Shown: positions 50,607 to 62,850 of the stretch, piece after piece
Numbering within the stretch: the first letter of the stretch is position 1
Layout of the letters: every line of letters begins with the position of its first letter
From: Phalacrocorax aristotelis
Lineage: Eukaryota > Chordata > Aves > Suliformes > Phalacrocoracidae
Assembly: GCF_949628215.1 (NCBI RefSeq)
Contig: NC_134277.1
Coordinates: 123,801,963-123,865,962, forward strand
Length of the DNA stretch: 64,000 bases
Direction of reading: 5' to 3'
Translations under genes and position numbers: made by a program
The notes under the pieces: model-generated
Seen by the model: the letters and a program-made list of their open reading frames with translations, nothing else
Database searches by the model: none
Told to the model about the DNA's origin: nothing

Positions 50607-53600
50607 GTAAGGAGTAGTCTGGGAAAATACTAGAGTAATTTTGATAGGACTTGACAATAAAATCATCCTGCACGTCTGACAGTGTTTGTTTTTTTCTAAA
50701 AGACTCTATCGTGGCACTTCAATTTTAGGACTGTAAAGGGGTGCTTTGCTGACAGTGACTCCAGCTATATTACAGTTTAGTTATCGGACTGTATGCCTTA
50801 CTTGCCAGAGGTCTTAACTCCCTACTGCTAGAATGCCTGGTACTGTAACGAGAGGAATGCCCAGTACTTCCTCAGTATACATGTAGACCGTACTTGAAAG
50901 GTCTCCAAGACCCAGTCTGAGGTTCAAAGCAAATACTCCATTCTAAGTGCATAAAGGAATCGTGATGCTGTGTTTCTATCTCTTTCGTTGTTGAATAAAC
51001 CACTTTTGGGTGGATTTTCATTTTGGGAGTTTTTTGAGGATATCTAAGAGAAGGCTTGGCGCTGAAGAAGAAAAGAATTACAAGCTTAGACATTGCTTGG
51101 AAAGCACGTATTACGTAAGAACACAATTTGATCACAAAAATATGACACCTTTGGGTTGGGATTTGTCATGTCTAGCTCTAACGTAACAGACCTGAGTCCA
51201 GATTCTGTTGCAAAACCTCTGTTGCTGGACTGGCTTCTGTCAGAACCTTTGCGCTTTTTTCCTGCAGACTTACGAAGTAATCTTTCCATTTTCAGTGAGT
51301 GCAGGAACCCTAACACAGAACTTGCAGTTCTAGGGCTAGTCAAGCTTGTAAGCCTGCTGCTTCAGGGACTTAGTGAAGGTCATTCAGGATCTGTGTCTAC
51401 AAGGCACACTAGAATGTGTCACAGATAGGAAGGAAAAATATGTAGACATTTCTGTTCATTTAGAAACAGATTGTGTCTGCAAGCATAATGTCATTAGTTT
51501 TCCTTCTCAGAAGTTTTCTGAGCAGAGAAATGTCAAAAGGCAAAACCCTAAGGGAACCATTCTGGTATGATTTCTTTTATATTTAAAGATAGTGTTCAGG
51601 AGAGGCAATACACTTGTTAAAAGGGTAGGTGTTTTAATCTGAAGTGAAAAATGGAAGGCATTCTGTAAAAGACTTAAAAACAAATTCATCACTTCACACA
51701 TTAGGCTATCTAGAGATGAGATTTTGGCACAGCGTTTGAGGATAAATGGCATGTCTGTTTGATCAAAGAAGTTTTTGGAGATTAGCTGAATATTAAATAT
51801 GTAAATACACTTGCCTCTAACAGGTATGTAATTGGCAAGAATGATCAAAGTATCCTTTCAAATCTCTAGACAGATACTAAGTATGCATTTTCCAGTGTTA
51901 AGAATTGTACTTTGGTTTTTTTTACTTTTTACAAGAGCTTCTTCATCTGCTCTTCTTGGGGAAAAAGATCATACTGATAAAGACGACTTCTTTTGAAAGG
52001 CTGAAAGAGGAACATTTGTTGTGATATATTGATCCTCTGGAAGCAGCTGATAGTGGTAAAGCCCACTCCATCACTCAGGAGTCTGGCAACCCTGGCAACA
52101 GGCTGGCCAAACTGCATGAATCTGGTTTTTTCATTGCTTACATCCCTGTACTAGCAGCTGTTATCATACTATTAGCCTTCTGTAGTCCTCATGTAACCTC
52201 TTGAAACTTATCTGGGCTCCATGCTCTGAGACTACCTGCCAAATTTTTAAAAAAAGGATCATCATCACCTCTTTCTTTCTTTTCATTTTCCACCTGGGGG
52301 AGAAATAGCTTGATTAGTTTGGGTGATGATAGGAAGCTGGAGGAAATCCAATCATGATTTTTCAGTCTGAAGGATTTATTTCCTTTCATTTCATTCATTT
52401 CCATTCAGCTGAAGGTAATGAGGTTATGCAGGGCACAATTTTGAAATGATAGGTTTTGCTTAGGTACACTATAGCTTTAAATTGGTGATTTTGATGAAGT
52501 TGCATGAACTGGAGTAAAGCAGTCTCTTCCCCCAGAGATACGGTGGCTCAGCAGTGAAGACACGCAGTGATTTTTTTTTCTTTTTTCTCTCTCCCCACTA
52601 AAGCACACAAGAACAAATCTGCTGAGTAGGAAGTGCTATTTTTACATAATCACTTTTCAAACCAGAGCCTCACTGTAGACATTTTGAAGAGACCAAACTA
52701 AGCATCCTAGCAGTCACTTCTCCAGCTGCAAAACTGCGTATGAGAAGCTGTAGTGTAGGTCATTTAATAATTTAATAGTCTCCTCTTTATCTGTTCTGCT
52801 GTCAACTAGCTGAAGTATTCCCTGATAAGTGTTCTTCACATTTTTGGGATTAACCATCCAGAAATTCCTTACTTACGTACAGACAGTTTATGATTGCCAA
52901 AAAGGGAATTTTGAATTGTAGGTTTCTAAAAATAATGTAAACGTGATCTATTTTGTTTTGAAATTTCTTTTTGATTTACTGGAACGCATTACTGTAACAT
53001 CTGAGCATCTAATTTATTCTCATAATCAGCCCTTTGAGATAGATAAATGTTGTTATTCTTATCCTCATTATTCAGATAAGAAGTGTTTTGCTTAAAGCCA
53101 TCCAGGACCTGCATAAGAGAGAAGGGAGCTAAAACAATCTTTCATATCTCAGTCTGAATTGTTCAAATGCTAACAAAGTAGCAGACGTTATTAGAGGGCT
53201 TATTTACAAGTTGATGCAGAGGCCTCTCTTCCCTGATCACGCTCTTGACTTCTATCCTCTCACCTCTTTTTTAGACTCCCTCCAGCTGCTGCCATTGACC
53301 TGCAGTTCCTATTCTCGGCACCAGTAGTCGTGGCAGCATATTTTTCCCCATGTGGGTTAAACTAAATTTCACTTTTGTCCAGGATTTGCTATAATCTGGG
53401 ATAACTCTTAGCAACTCCCTTCTATCTATTGTCTATCAAAAAGAAAAAATGGTGTTAAAAGAAAAAAAAAAAGCCCCCCCCCATTCATGAGTCAGGTGTG
53501 ATAATGATGTAGTAACAATGACTATTCAAAACATTTGTCGAAAGCCAGCCTTTTGGCTAGAGAGCATAACTTTTCATTAAGTTTATTACTGGTTAAGATA

Positions 53601-56185
53601 AGGGTGAAAATTTACCACATACGTAAGTCTTTCTTTATCATTTCTGCAGAAGTTTTTACTTAAGAGGCATTGGCTGACATGAGGCAAATTAATCTCTTTG
53701 CATGCCAACTGGGTTACACAGTGTTTGTGATACGCAGCTGACATTTTTAAAAAGTCAAAAAAAGCAGTAGGAAATGTAAGGAATTTTTACGACTTTCTGC
53801 CACCTCTTCCTTCCAACATGAAGCACAAGGTATTTTTTTTTTTATCCTGAGAGCAATCTCCTTGACTTTGATAGCTCGAATTTCAGAGCACCTGCCTAAG
53901 CTTTTACAGCAGTGTGGCATGGGACTGCCGTATCCAGAAATGGGCTTTGAGCTGAGTTGTAGTTCACTGACTTACAGTCTTTGTGGATAACAGTCACTAA
54001 ACATCAAAGCTTAACCTCAAAGAACTTTTTTGTTTGTGTTAGAGAGTTTTACATTTCAAATACTATCCTTATTAACCTCAGAGTTTGAATTAATATTGCC
54101 CCATAGTTTCTCGTGAATATATATTCTACTTGTCAGGACAGCTGCTTTCAAGACCAATTAGCTTTTGCTTCCTAGCACAGTCCTTCCTGTTTGTAGAGCA
54201 GCCTAGATGATGCTGAAAGTTAAGATCATTTTAGGCTTAGCTGGACAAGGGCTTTTCTCATCTACACCCAATGAAGTGTTTTGCCGAGTTCTGAAATAAG
54301 TATAAGGAAAATATACACAAAGTGTCTGTGTGTGTTTGTATACCTGTCTCTTCGCATTTATCCTTTTATTGGAAAGACATTTTTCCTGTGGTCCTCTGAA
54401 GCAGAAGGAAATAGTATTTTAATTTTGGAATTGGACTTAAATGTAGACATTGTACTTCCAGATGTTACATTTCTGATAGATACATTATGATAAGCTATTA
54501 ATTTGCTATGCCAGTATTCAAGTAAGGAAGCAAAACCATGCTGGATGGACAGGCAAGTGAGTGCATCCTACCCAGAAATGGTATTCTGTAAATCACCTTG
54601 AAAATGACCCAATGGACTTGTGATATCCAAGCAATAGATTTAGGTCACTGCATGTGCCTGCCTTGTAAACAAACAAATAATTACTGTGTTATGTTTACAT
54701 TCTAAGATCTGAAGTTACGTACTCATCTACAAACTTGAAGAGCTGGAATGCTTTGTATAAAACGATCATTGGCTACCATATTCTGTACATCCTTGTGTAA
54801 AAAAAAGTGTTCCACTGAAGAAATCGCTTTTCATTCTTAGTATTTGATGACTTATCTACATTTTAGATTTTTTCTTACATAACAAAGTTTCATCAACAAC
54901 TTCAAAGGTAATTCAGTATATTTATAGAAAGCAATGTGTTACTTTATGTAGTTTATTCAGTAAGCATTGTTTTTAATGCATTTCAGAACTACAGATGTTT
55001 CCAAATTTTGTCTGCTAGGTTGAATTAAAAGTGATTCTTTACCCTCTTTTTTTTTTTTTTTCTTTTTTTAAAAAAAAGATCATTCTAGAAAATTGCTAGT
55101 GTGCTATACTGAAGAAGTGTGTATTAGATTATCTGGTAACACATAATTACGCATTGATGCATTAGTATGTGAACTCTCCTGTTGTATTGCTTTCCCTGAA
55201 GACCCTACTTCTACCTGAAGAACAGAAATACAACAGTAGTATGAAGTAGCAAGATATTACTTGGTAGAAAAATGTTTGTGAGAGAACTTCTTTTCGAATC
55301 TCAAGATCAACAATTTGGTTTTTCATGACAAAGTTGTTTTCGTGTTTGAAATCAAGGGATCGTTTCAAGGGCTGCTAAAACCCTCAGACTTTGAAAAAAA
55401 TTAAATGCACACAAGCCAATTGCTATGAAAAGCGGCACAGAACTACGACAAATGCTGTTTTCTTTGTGTTTTCCCCAGTCATTGTCTTTCATTGCTAATG
55501 ACTATGTTAATTTTTGTTGATTTATATAAAATTACAATTTATAGATATAAATTTAGAGGCTGTCTACAGGTTAAGCTCTTTGAGATGAAAAAAAAATGTT
55601 CAGGATACTTATGCAAGATTACAGACTTGTAAAATGAAAGCAAGAAAGATTTATTTTTCTAATATAATTTTAAAATTACAAATGTACTGTGCCATATTTC
55701 TATAACTAATGAGATCCAAAAGACTGGCTCCCCAGCTGATGGAATTCAGTGTTACTTGATAGTAAAGCAAAATCTACATAAACACATGGCTCACTAGGTA
55801 GAACAAGGCTGCAGTGTGTTAGCTAAGCAGTAGGAGAAATTAAAACAAAAACTATGCAATGACTAGGTAAAAAATAAACATGTTCTTCTTAGTTTTTCCT
55901 CAGATTCATCTGTTTAAAAGGAAAAACATGTTTTCAGTTCTAATAGTTTTGTTTCACCCTTTGTTTACAAGTGAGAACTAGTTAATTTACTATTTTTCCC
56001 GGTAAAAGAGCTCCTGGAGTGAATGAGTACTTGAGAAATATCTGATAGACCCTGTGCTTGGGATAGTTCAGTTTGTGTTAAGCTTTTGGTTAGTTATATA
56101 AGATGTCCAATATCCTAAGAAGGCCAGAAGAATTTCCCCTTCCTTTCAAATTGTTTTATCGGTCTGCATTTTATTGAGGCATGTA
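50607..56185. other. Intergenic AT-rich DNA
   Basis: Contains an interrupted T-rich tract near 55047-55070. No coding sequence or transposon recognised. Confidence 0.6.
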
Positions 56186-56199
56186 ATGCCCTCTGGTGG
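56186..56199 (-). promoter_or_regulatory. CTCF-like motif, minus orientation
   Basis: Minus strand CCACCAGAGGGCAT matches CCASYAGRKGGCRS at 13 of 14 positions (last base differs). Located in AT-rich intergenic DNA. Confidence 0.45.
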
Positions 56200-58859
56200 T
56201 GCACATGTTTTATGTCAAGTTCAAGTAGTGGAAAAGCGGGAACTGAGAATTGGGAGTGCATCCTTTCTTCCCCCTTGATTTATAGCTCAGTGACAGAGCT
56301 ATTCTAGCTATGTACAGTTTTGATAACTCTTTTGACAAGTGGCTGAGGTTAATAGTGAGGTTTTATTCAGAGCTGCTTCGAAGAGGTACAAAGGTCTTGC
56401 AGCCCTGTCATGGGCGAGCTGTACTGTCCTTGCAACAGATAAAACTCCTGCCAGTGCTGAAGCAGAATTACGGGCAGACTTAATTGCACTAGTCTGAATT
56501 GCACTATCATAGGACTAGAAAGAAATCACGTCTTATTCAGAGTTTAGGCCTATGGGTCATTATTGCACAAAGAAGACTAGATGACAAAGAAAGGATTTAT
56601 CCTGGTAATACGCATCAGTGGCCTACCTCTGGCATTTTTTCAAAGCTCATGTTGACCTGGACCCTAGCAGCTGAACAGTTCTGTTGCTGCCAGAGATAAG
56701 AAAATTTTTAAAATTATTTTTTAAACCTTATTAATGCTTTGTATACCTAATACATTTTCTTAAAAAGAACTGCTGTGAATCTTTTTTTAACGGTTACCAG
56801 AAACAGACAGTGGAAGTATTTTATTTTACCCCAGCAGATATATATATATATGGGAAGAAGAGTTACCTAGCTAGTGTTTTGTGAAGGTTTTCGTTTTTGT
56901 AGGAGAGGGGATGGAAAGATGATTGAAAAGATGATGAATGGACAATAGGCAGAGGCAACCCCTCGTCCCTGCCTCCAGTCTCATCTACCCGGTACTGTCT
57001 TTCTTTGAAAAGCAGTAAGCAGAGGTGGTAATGGAAAAGTAAAGAAAAATATATAGGAAGTGGTAACTGGAAATGAACTTCAGGCTGTAAGTAAAGGTAC
57101 TGTGTCTGGCCACTTTATTCCTGTGCTGCTCCAAAAGACAATAGTTTGTACACTCTATCCACATCGAAAGGACAACAGAGATATACCTGATAGATAAATT
57201 GATAATTTTCTTGACCCAAGTTTTTAAACACAGTAGTCATATGTAGCTTTATAAACCTACTGGCTTTCTAACAGAGAGGTCACTTTCCTATGTCAAAGAC
57301 CATCAGTCTTAAAACTTGCTAACCTTTACACCCAAGACATGACACAAAGTATTAGCAAGACAGAAATAAAAAAGAAAAAAGCCCACAACATTTATAACTT
57401 ACAGGATTCCAGCAGATGAGAAAGAAAAGCGGATACCTGAGGCTTTTTGAAAATTCAGATTTTCTGTTATCTTCCACTCCACCTATATTTAAATACTACT
57501 GCTGCTGAAAGGTGTTGAGATTATCCAACATAAACCAATCTAGACATTAAAGAAATTTTTGCCTTTGGTCAGATTGCTAGTGACAGTGTAGTGGTTTGCA
57601 AAGGGCTGATTGTGAAATCAGGCAAACAACAATAATTCAGAAAGTTCATTTTAACGTGACAGAGCTGACTGGAGGCTCGTTATAAATACCAGCTCCATAT
57701 AAAGAAAGGCAGAAGGGAATTGACTTTGGTATCCCCAGCTGTTTTTATTCCTGGAGGTCACAGACACACACACACAATGTGAAAAAGAAAAAAAAAAAAA
57801 AAGTAACTCTTGCTTATAAAGGGTCAAACCCATTTCACCCACACATTTTTATTGAAAATGACTAAAAAACGCCACAACACTCCAGTTACTTCAACTTTTA
57901 CATCCCTTTGACTGAAAACCGTTCTGTACATTCAAAAACCAATCTTTAGATCACGACTGCCCTGTTACTGTGAGTACCCTGCTCGCGTCTTTAAGATCTC
58001 TCAAAGAAATTCCTGTGAAAGCCCTGTTTTGGCAGTTAAGCTGAGATGTGCCAATTGGCTGAGAAAACTATGGTCCATTTTTAAGTGTCTGACTGTACTT
58101 CAATTTTTAAAAGCCTTGAGGCAGTGCTCCGCGAGAACAGTGAGCTGACTATTTGTGGGGATGAAGACAGGAGGATCTAGACCTTCCTACCTGGAAACAG
58201 CAGCAGAAATTGTCAAGAGATATAATTGAAAGCATTTGATATTATCTACGGCAGGCGTGAGGCCCCAGAAATTGAAGGCATGTCTTCCAGTTATGTGGAT
58301 GCCATTTGGCATGGCAATCTGAACAGGATCTGAAAAATCAGGAGGCTACTGGGACAGCAAAACAGTGACAGACTGACTCTGTGGTAAATCCATTAGTCGA
58401 AGCCATTCCTAATGAACCCTAAAGAGACCAGCTCAGGAGAGACTACGGGAAACGGAAACTCATGGCACATATTACAGTTCAAATGAGTAATTGCCATCTA
58501 GATTCTGTTTTGTGGCTTATCAGCTTCTGGGGCTTGGAACAGGTCATTTATTTTTTGAAAAAGTTGGTTTCATTCATAGGGTATTCTGCCCCTGGATAAT
58601 TTTTTTGACAACAGGTATGTGGTTAAACCTGCAATTTTTCAGACAGTGTTGTATTGATTACTTCTCACCTTTTATTGTATGCTCCTTAAAGATCAAATCA
58701 CCTAGAGCACATTAAGGAGTAAACTGACTTTCAGTTGCATGCCTTTTTATTGTACTAGGTAGTTTGGATTAGTGGCATGTCAGTTTGCAGAGTGTGTTTA
58801 CAGCTTCCTCTATTGCTGTACTTCCATAATATCTAACAAAACGGAAGCTGTGGTCTTGC

Positions 58860-58883
58860 AAAAAAAAAAAAAAAAAAAAAAAA
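58860..58883. repeat. Poly-A tract (A24)
   Basis: Uninterrupted run of 24 A, the longest in the window. No LINE or retrocopy body was recognised upstream. Confidence 0.9.
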
Positions 58884-59222
58884 GTAAATCGGTTCAGAGA
58901 TAGCTACTCACTCTACAGAGAACTTCATTCATTGAAATAAAATATGGTGAAGTTAGTGGAGCGAGGTCAGACGCTAGTGAAACAATCAATATTTGATTAA
59001 AACAAAAGTGTGCAAATCAAATATGTAAAACAAAGGAAAAAAAGGTGCAAACTCAACTGAATCAGTCCTGACAAGAACAAAGTACAATGTGAAACTAGGA
59101 GAATTATAGGTGATGTGCAAAGCAAAAAAAAAGGGGAAATACCCACAAATAAATATCAGAATGTATCTTAAAACAGATTAAGGTCAACCAGGCCAAAAGT
59201 GATATGAAAAGAAAAAAAAGAG

Positions 59223-59244
59223 CCATATATGGTGCTATATATGG
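59223..59244. promoter_or_regulatory. Tandem CArG boxes (SRF-type)
   Basis: CCATATATGG at 59223-59232 is a perfect CC(A/T)6GG box. CTATATATGG at 59235-59244 is a one-mismatch copy 12 bp later. Confidence 0.35.
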
Positions 59245-60370
59245 TGAGATGTACTTTAGTCACGGATCCTGGACTGTAAGAAGACAATATTCCTGTCACC
59301 AGTTTAACATTTTTATTGCTACCCAAGTCCTATCCCTTGCCCCAGCCCTTTGTTTTCTCTTCTTCGCCTGGTTTTCCTGACCTGTCTCGCTTCATATTCT
59401 GTGGGCAGCGATCACCCTTGCTTACAGAGCTTTTAGTTCATCACAAGAGGAGAGGAAAAGAGACATGGGAAGTGCCAATACCTTCATCAAGGACCCAGTG
59501 ATCTGCAAGGGGGTGTGTTTTTGTCAGGGTTAAGCTTTTGGGTTATGCAGCATCCTTAGACCAATACCACACTCATGCGACACCTTAAACTACCCAGGAC
59601 CTCAGTGACAGTGCAATGTGGGTTCTCAGTCTGTCTCCCAGGGCTGATGTTTCTTCTTCAGCCACTAGCTGGACTAGGTCCCAGCAGGTGACAGGATGGA
59701 GGAGGAAAATGAGTCGTTTGGATTCTGCTGCCACGGACTGACTTATCTCTGACTTATCTCTGAAACAACTGATGAGCCCTCCCAGAGATGTTGCCTGCAG
59801 CCCCCACTCCAGGGCTGCTTCCTAACACGAAGCCTCTACTCCCTCCACCTCCTGTGAGCATCATCTTTGTCCACATGCAGTCCAGCGCACCCCAAACTGA
59901 TTATTGGTAAGATGATTGAGGGTGCATTAATCCCTAAAGACTTTCCTCATGCAGTTCATCGTATTGAAAATTATTTTTAGTCTGTCAGAGTAGCTTCTGG
60001 GCAGACTTACGTGACTAAATCACAAAAGCAGAACTGCAAAACTTATTGTTCCACTTGTGATCCTTCATTGTTTCCCATCTGCTTGGCTCTGTGTAAACAG
60101 CACAGGCTGATGAACATATGGCTCAGGTGGGGGAGTACATAGATGGTGGGAGAATACCCCGGCAGAGCAAAGTGCTTCCTATACTGGAGCTGGCTAAGCC
60201 TCAGAAGGACAAAAATCCTAACTTTTTATTCATTTACCTTCATTTATTTTTATTCATATTACCTTTTTATTTTTTTTTTGTTAAAAAGGAAAATAAACAA
60301 GTAGTAGAGATAACAGGCTAAGGCTCCTGCCTGGCAGCGTTTTTCACCCTGTGCACAGGCTGGCTGATTG

Positions 60371-61010
60371 GCCTAGGCATTCCCTTTTGGTGTCTTAAGT
60401 CCTGCTCAAGCTGCCCCTGGCACCCCAAGCAGTCCCAACAGTCCCATCTTTCGTTGGCTCGGAAATCGTGCTCTGACGCCCCTCCACTCTGACCGCGTTG
60501 CAGGCGAGGTCTGTAACCTCAGTGAGCACCGATACCGAAACCCTGACAAAAATACAAAAAGCACAGTGGTGTTTTCTGACCCAGGGCAGCGTGCCAGAGA
60601 CACTAACTTCGCTACAAGACCACTAGGTGGCAATTTAGCAGCCCTGTTTAAATGTTTCATGTATTTCATTTCTTTATTGCATTAGGCATGAACTTGATGA
60701 ATGGCAAACTGAACAAAGTTCTGGAAAATCTGTACCGGCCGTTCCTGTCAAATACATCGAAGTCTTTGCGCTTCCTGTACCCCTCCCTGACGTTCATTAA
60801 ATTCAGTGAGTGCCTCTGAACGCCTCTGGCCGGGTGACAGGACAGGTAATTCTTGATTGTCATGGAAAAATAAGAGTATTTCCAACTCTTTAATGTATTC
60901 TTAGAGTTGCATGCTATATACGAGCTGTAGCCGTGTGTGCTGTGAGGAGCCTGACCCTGTCTGCAGCCATAGCTATACGACCATGAGGTAGCTCTCTGCA
61001 TACACTGAAA
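60371..61010. other. CpG-containing intergenic block
   Basis: CpGs are noticeably more frequent than in neighbouring DNA (for example ACCGGCCG near 60736 and GACGTTC near 60790). A CTCF-like motif lies inside. Two minus-strand open frames (60406-60669 and 60666-61001) run through it, but neither resembles a known protein. Confidence 0.4.
60620..60633 (+). promoter_or_regulatory. CTCF-like motif, plus orientation
   Basis: CCACTAGGTGGCAA matches CCASYAGRKGGCRS at 13 of 14 positions (last base A). It faces the minus-orientation motif at 62520. Confidence 0.5.
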
Positions 61011-62440
61011 GTAAATCTATGAAGCAGCAGGGGAGCAGTTATTTTCATTACAAATACTATATAACTGATAGAAGGAAAAGCCTAATCGGTATAACAAAAC
61101 ATATACAAAAGCTACACACGAGCAACGTTGTGATTGCATACCCCTTCACCTTTTGGATAATGTTCATTTTTAGTCCCCCTCTTCAGTGATGAGAGTTCTT
61201 ACGCATTTTGCTTATCAGCGAAGTGATGCTCAAATGACTGATCCCAGAACTTTTGTGAAAAGTATTCTTAGTAGCACCCACGGTTTATGAGTCAATAAGG
61301 AGACTTACAAAGTATTTTTTTTTCCAGTGATCTCAAGTGACACCCACTAAAAGCAGTGAGATTTTGATGTGCTGACATTTGTTCCTTCCCCCAAAAAACA
61401 GCAGTAGCATATTGTAAATTTTCAGCCTTCAGATGCTAAAAATAGAGGAAATGGAAAAGAAAAAGAATTATTTGAAGTCAGAAATCAACACGACAGTATG
61501 TAGTGCTTCTGTAGCTTCAAAGCAGGCTGACTCAGAAGCTAATGTTTTGGTAGAAAAGGTCAAGAAAAAAATGGGTTATGATTCTCAATGATCTTTATAT
61601 TAAGTGACTCTTAGGACCCCGATCACGGAGCTGCTACTTGATGAAAAAAAATCCAACCAGTCTGTTAATAGCAGACAATATTGCAAGTGAGCACGGCCTA
61701 CAATGGCAGGGTGCGGCAGGGGGAGGGGGACAGAAGAAATAAAATGGATAAAAAGTAATGAAGGGTTTTATGAAGAGTGCCTCAATCCAGATGAAAAACA
61801 GAGCAAAGGATGCTGCCAGATGTCACAGTAAGAGGAACCAAATTTGTCAATAAATAACTGGATTAATAGTAAAGAGATCGATACCATTGTAGCATTTCTT
61901 TCTTCTGGGTCCCCTTCTGTGCCCCTTCATCTTTAAAGGAGCTGAGAAGGGGATTCTCACTTAAGGTAAGAATAGCTTAGCATTAAAGAGAGTTAGCGGA
62001 AGCGGGGGCAGGCTGAGGAAGGGAAGATAGCTGTTTCCCAGCCCGCTAAGAGAAAGGAAAACTTATTTCTTCTTTCAGCTGTAGCTTCGGAACTGCACTT
62101 CTTTTTGTTGTTAATGCACATGAAGGAATAGACAAGAAAACACAGGGATTATTGGGGTAAGAGGGTTTGAATAAGTCTGAAACTGAAGAAGATCTTAAGC
62201 TTTCCAGGTCGAGGGTTTTTTGGACAGCTCGAGACCTTGAAAGTAGGAAGGTGCAGTTGCTTTTCATGCTGCGACTGACGAACAACTGCTGTTTTCATAC
62301 CCGCTCGCAGCTCTTGGACAGTGTTACTGGCTGGAAAGCCCAGCGCCATCAACTGAAGAAGGGACTTTACTGACAGGTGCCAAAGTACTAAAAGATATAA
62401 TAATATTTTAAAGTGTTCTAATATTGGCATTGTTCCACAA
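61011..62440. other. Intergenic DNA between the two CTCF-like sites
   Basis: Mostly AT-rich with no gene or repeat recognised. The right end from about 61900 becomes purine-rich and moves into the small GC-rich island. Confidence 0.6.
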
Positions 62441-62519
62441 GGGTTCTCGTCCTACCCGCCGGTAGCTCGGAAGCCCGACCGGTGCCGCCGGGTAACAGCC
62501 AGTGGGAGCCGCCGGCGCG

Positions 62520-62533
62520 GCGCCCTCTGCTGG
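62520..62533 (-). promoter_or_regulatory. CTCF consensus motif, minus orientation
   Basis: Minus strand CCAGCAGAGGGCGC matches CCASYAGRKGGCRS at all 14 positions, inside the small CpG island. Confidence 0.65.
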
Positions 62534-62713
62534 CGGGGGGGTGCTGCTGCAGGCGCCGCGCCCGCGCTCCGGGGAGCCGCTTCCCGGCCCCTGGCGGAAA
62601 CACGGGCTTTTGTTCTTGGTGCTCTGAAGCACAGAAAAGCCCTAAAAACGTATAATATGATAAAAAAAGTCCCCTCCTCCCCCCCGCCCCCGCAATGCTT
62701 TTTACGGCTTGGC

Positions 62714-62729
62714 GGGGGGGGGGGGGGGG
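62714..62729. repeat. Poly-G run (G16)
   Basis: Uninterrupted G run next to the small CpG island, preceded by a C-rich stretch near 62680-62693. Confidence 0.9.
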
Positions 62730-62850
62730 AAAGGTCGCACAAGCTATCTCCCATGGTTTTGTTGAGCAACAGGTAGAGAGGGGAGAGGGATGCTGAACAG
62801 CAGCTGCGAAGCTCCCTGGCGAAGGCTTTCCTTATTTGACACTGCTTCTT

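Larger units (their letters stand above)
56200..60370. other. Intergenic DNA with a poly-A tract and tandem CArG-like sites
   Basis: Holds a CA microsatellite (about 57763-57776), an A24 tract (58860-58883), two adjacent CArG-like boxes (59223-59244) and a small 11-bp tandem duplication (59738-59759). No gene recognised. Confidence 0.6.
62441..62850. promoter_or_regulatory. Small CpG-rich island
   Basis: CpG-dense sequence (core about 62450-62600, with many CG dinucleotides such as CCGCCGGCGCGGCGCC) in otherwise AT-rich DNA, followed by G16 at 62714-62729. It contains a perfect CTCF consensus match. It may be an orphan island, an insulator or the start of an unannotated transcript. Minus-strand ORFs of up to 133 codons here are attributed to GC content. 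Confidence 0.55.
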
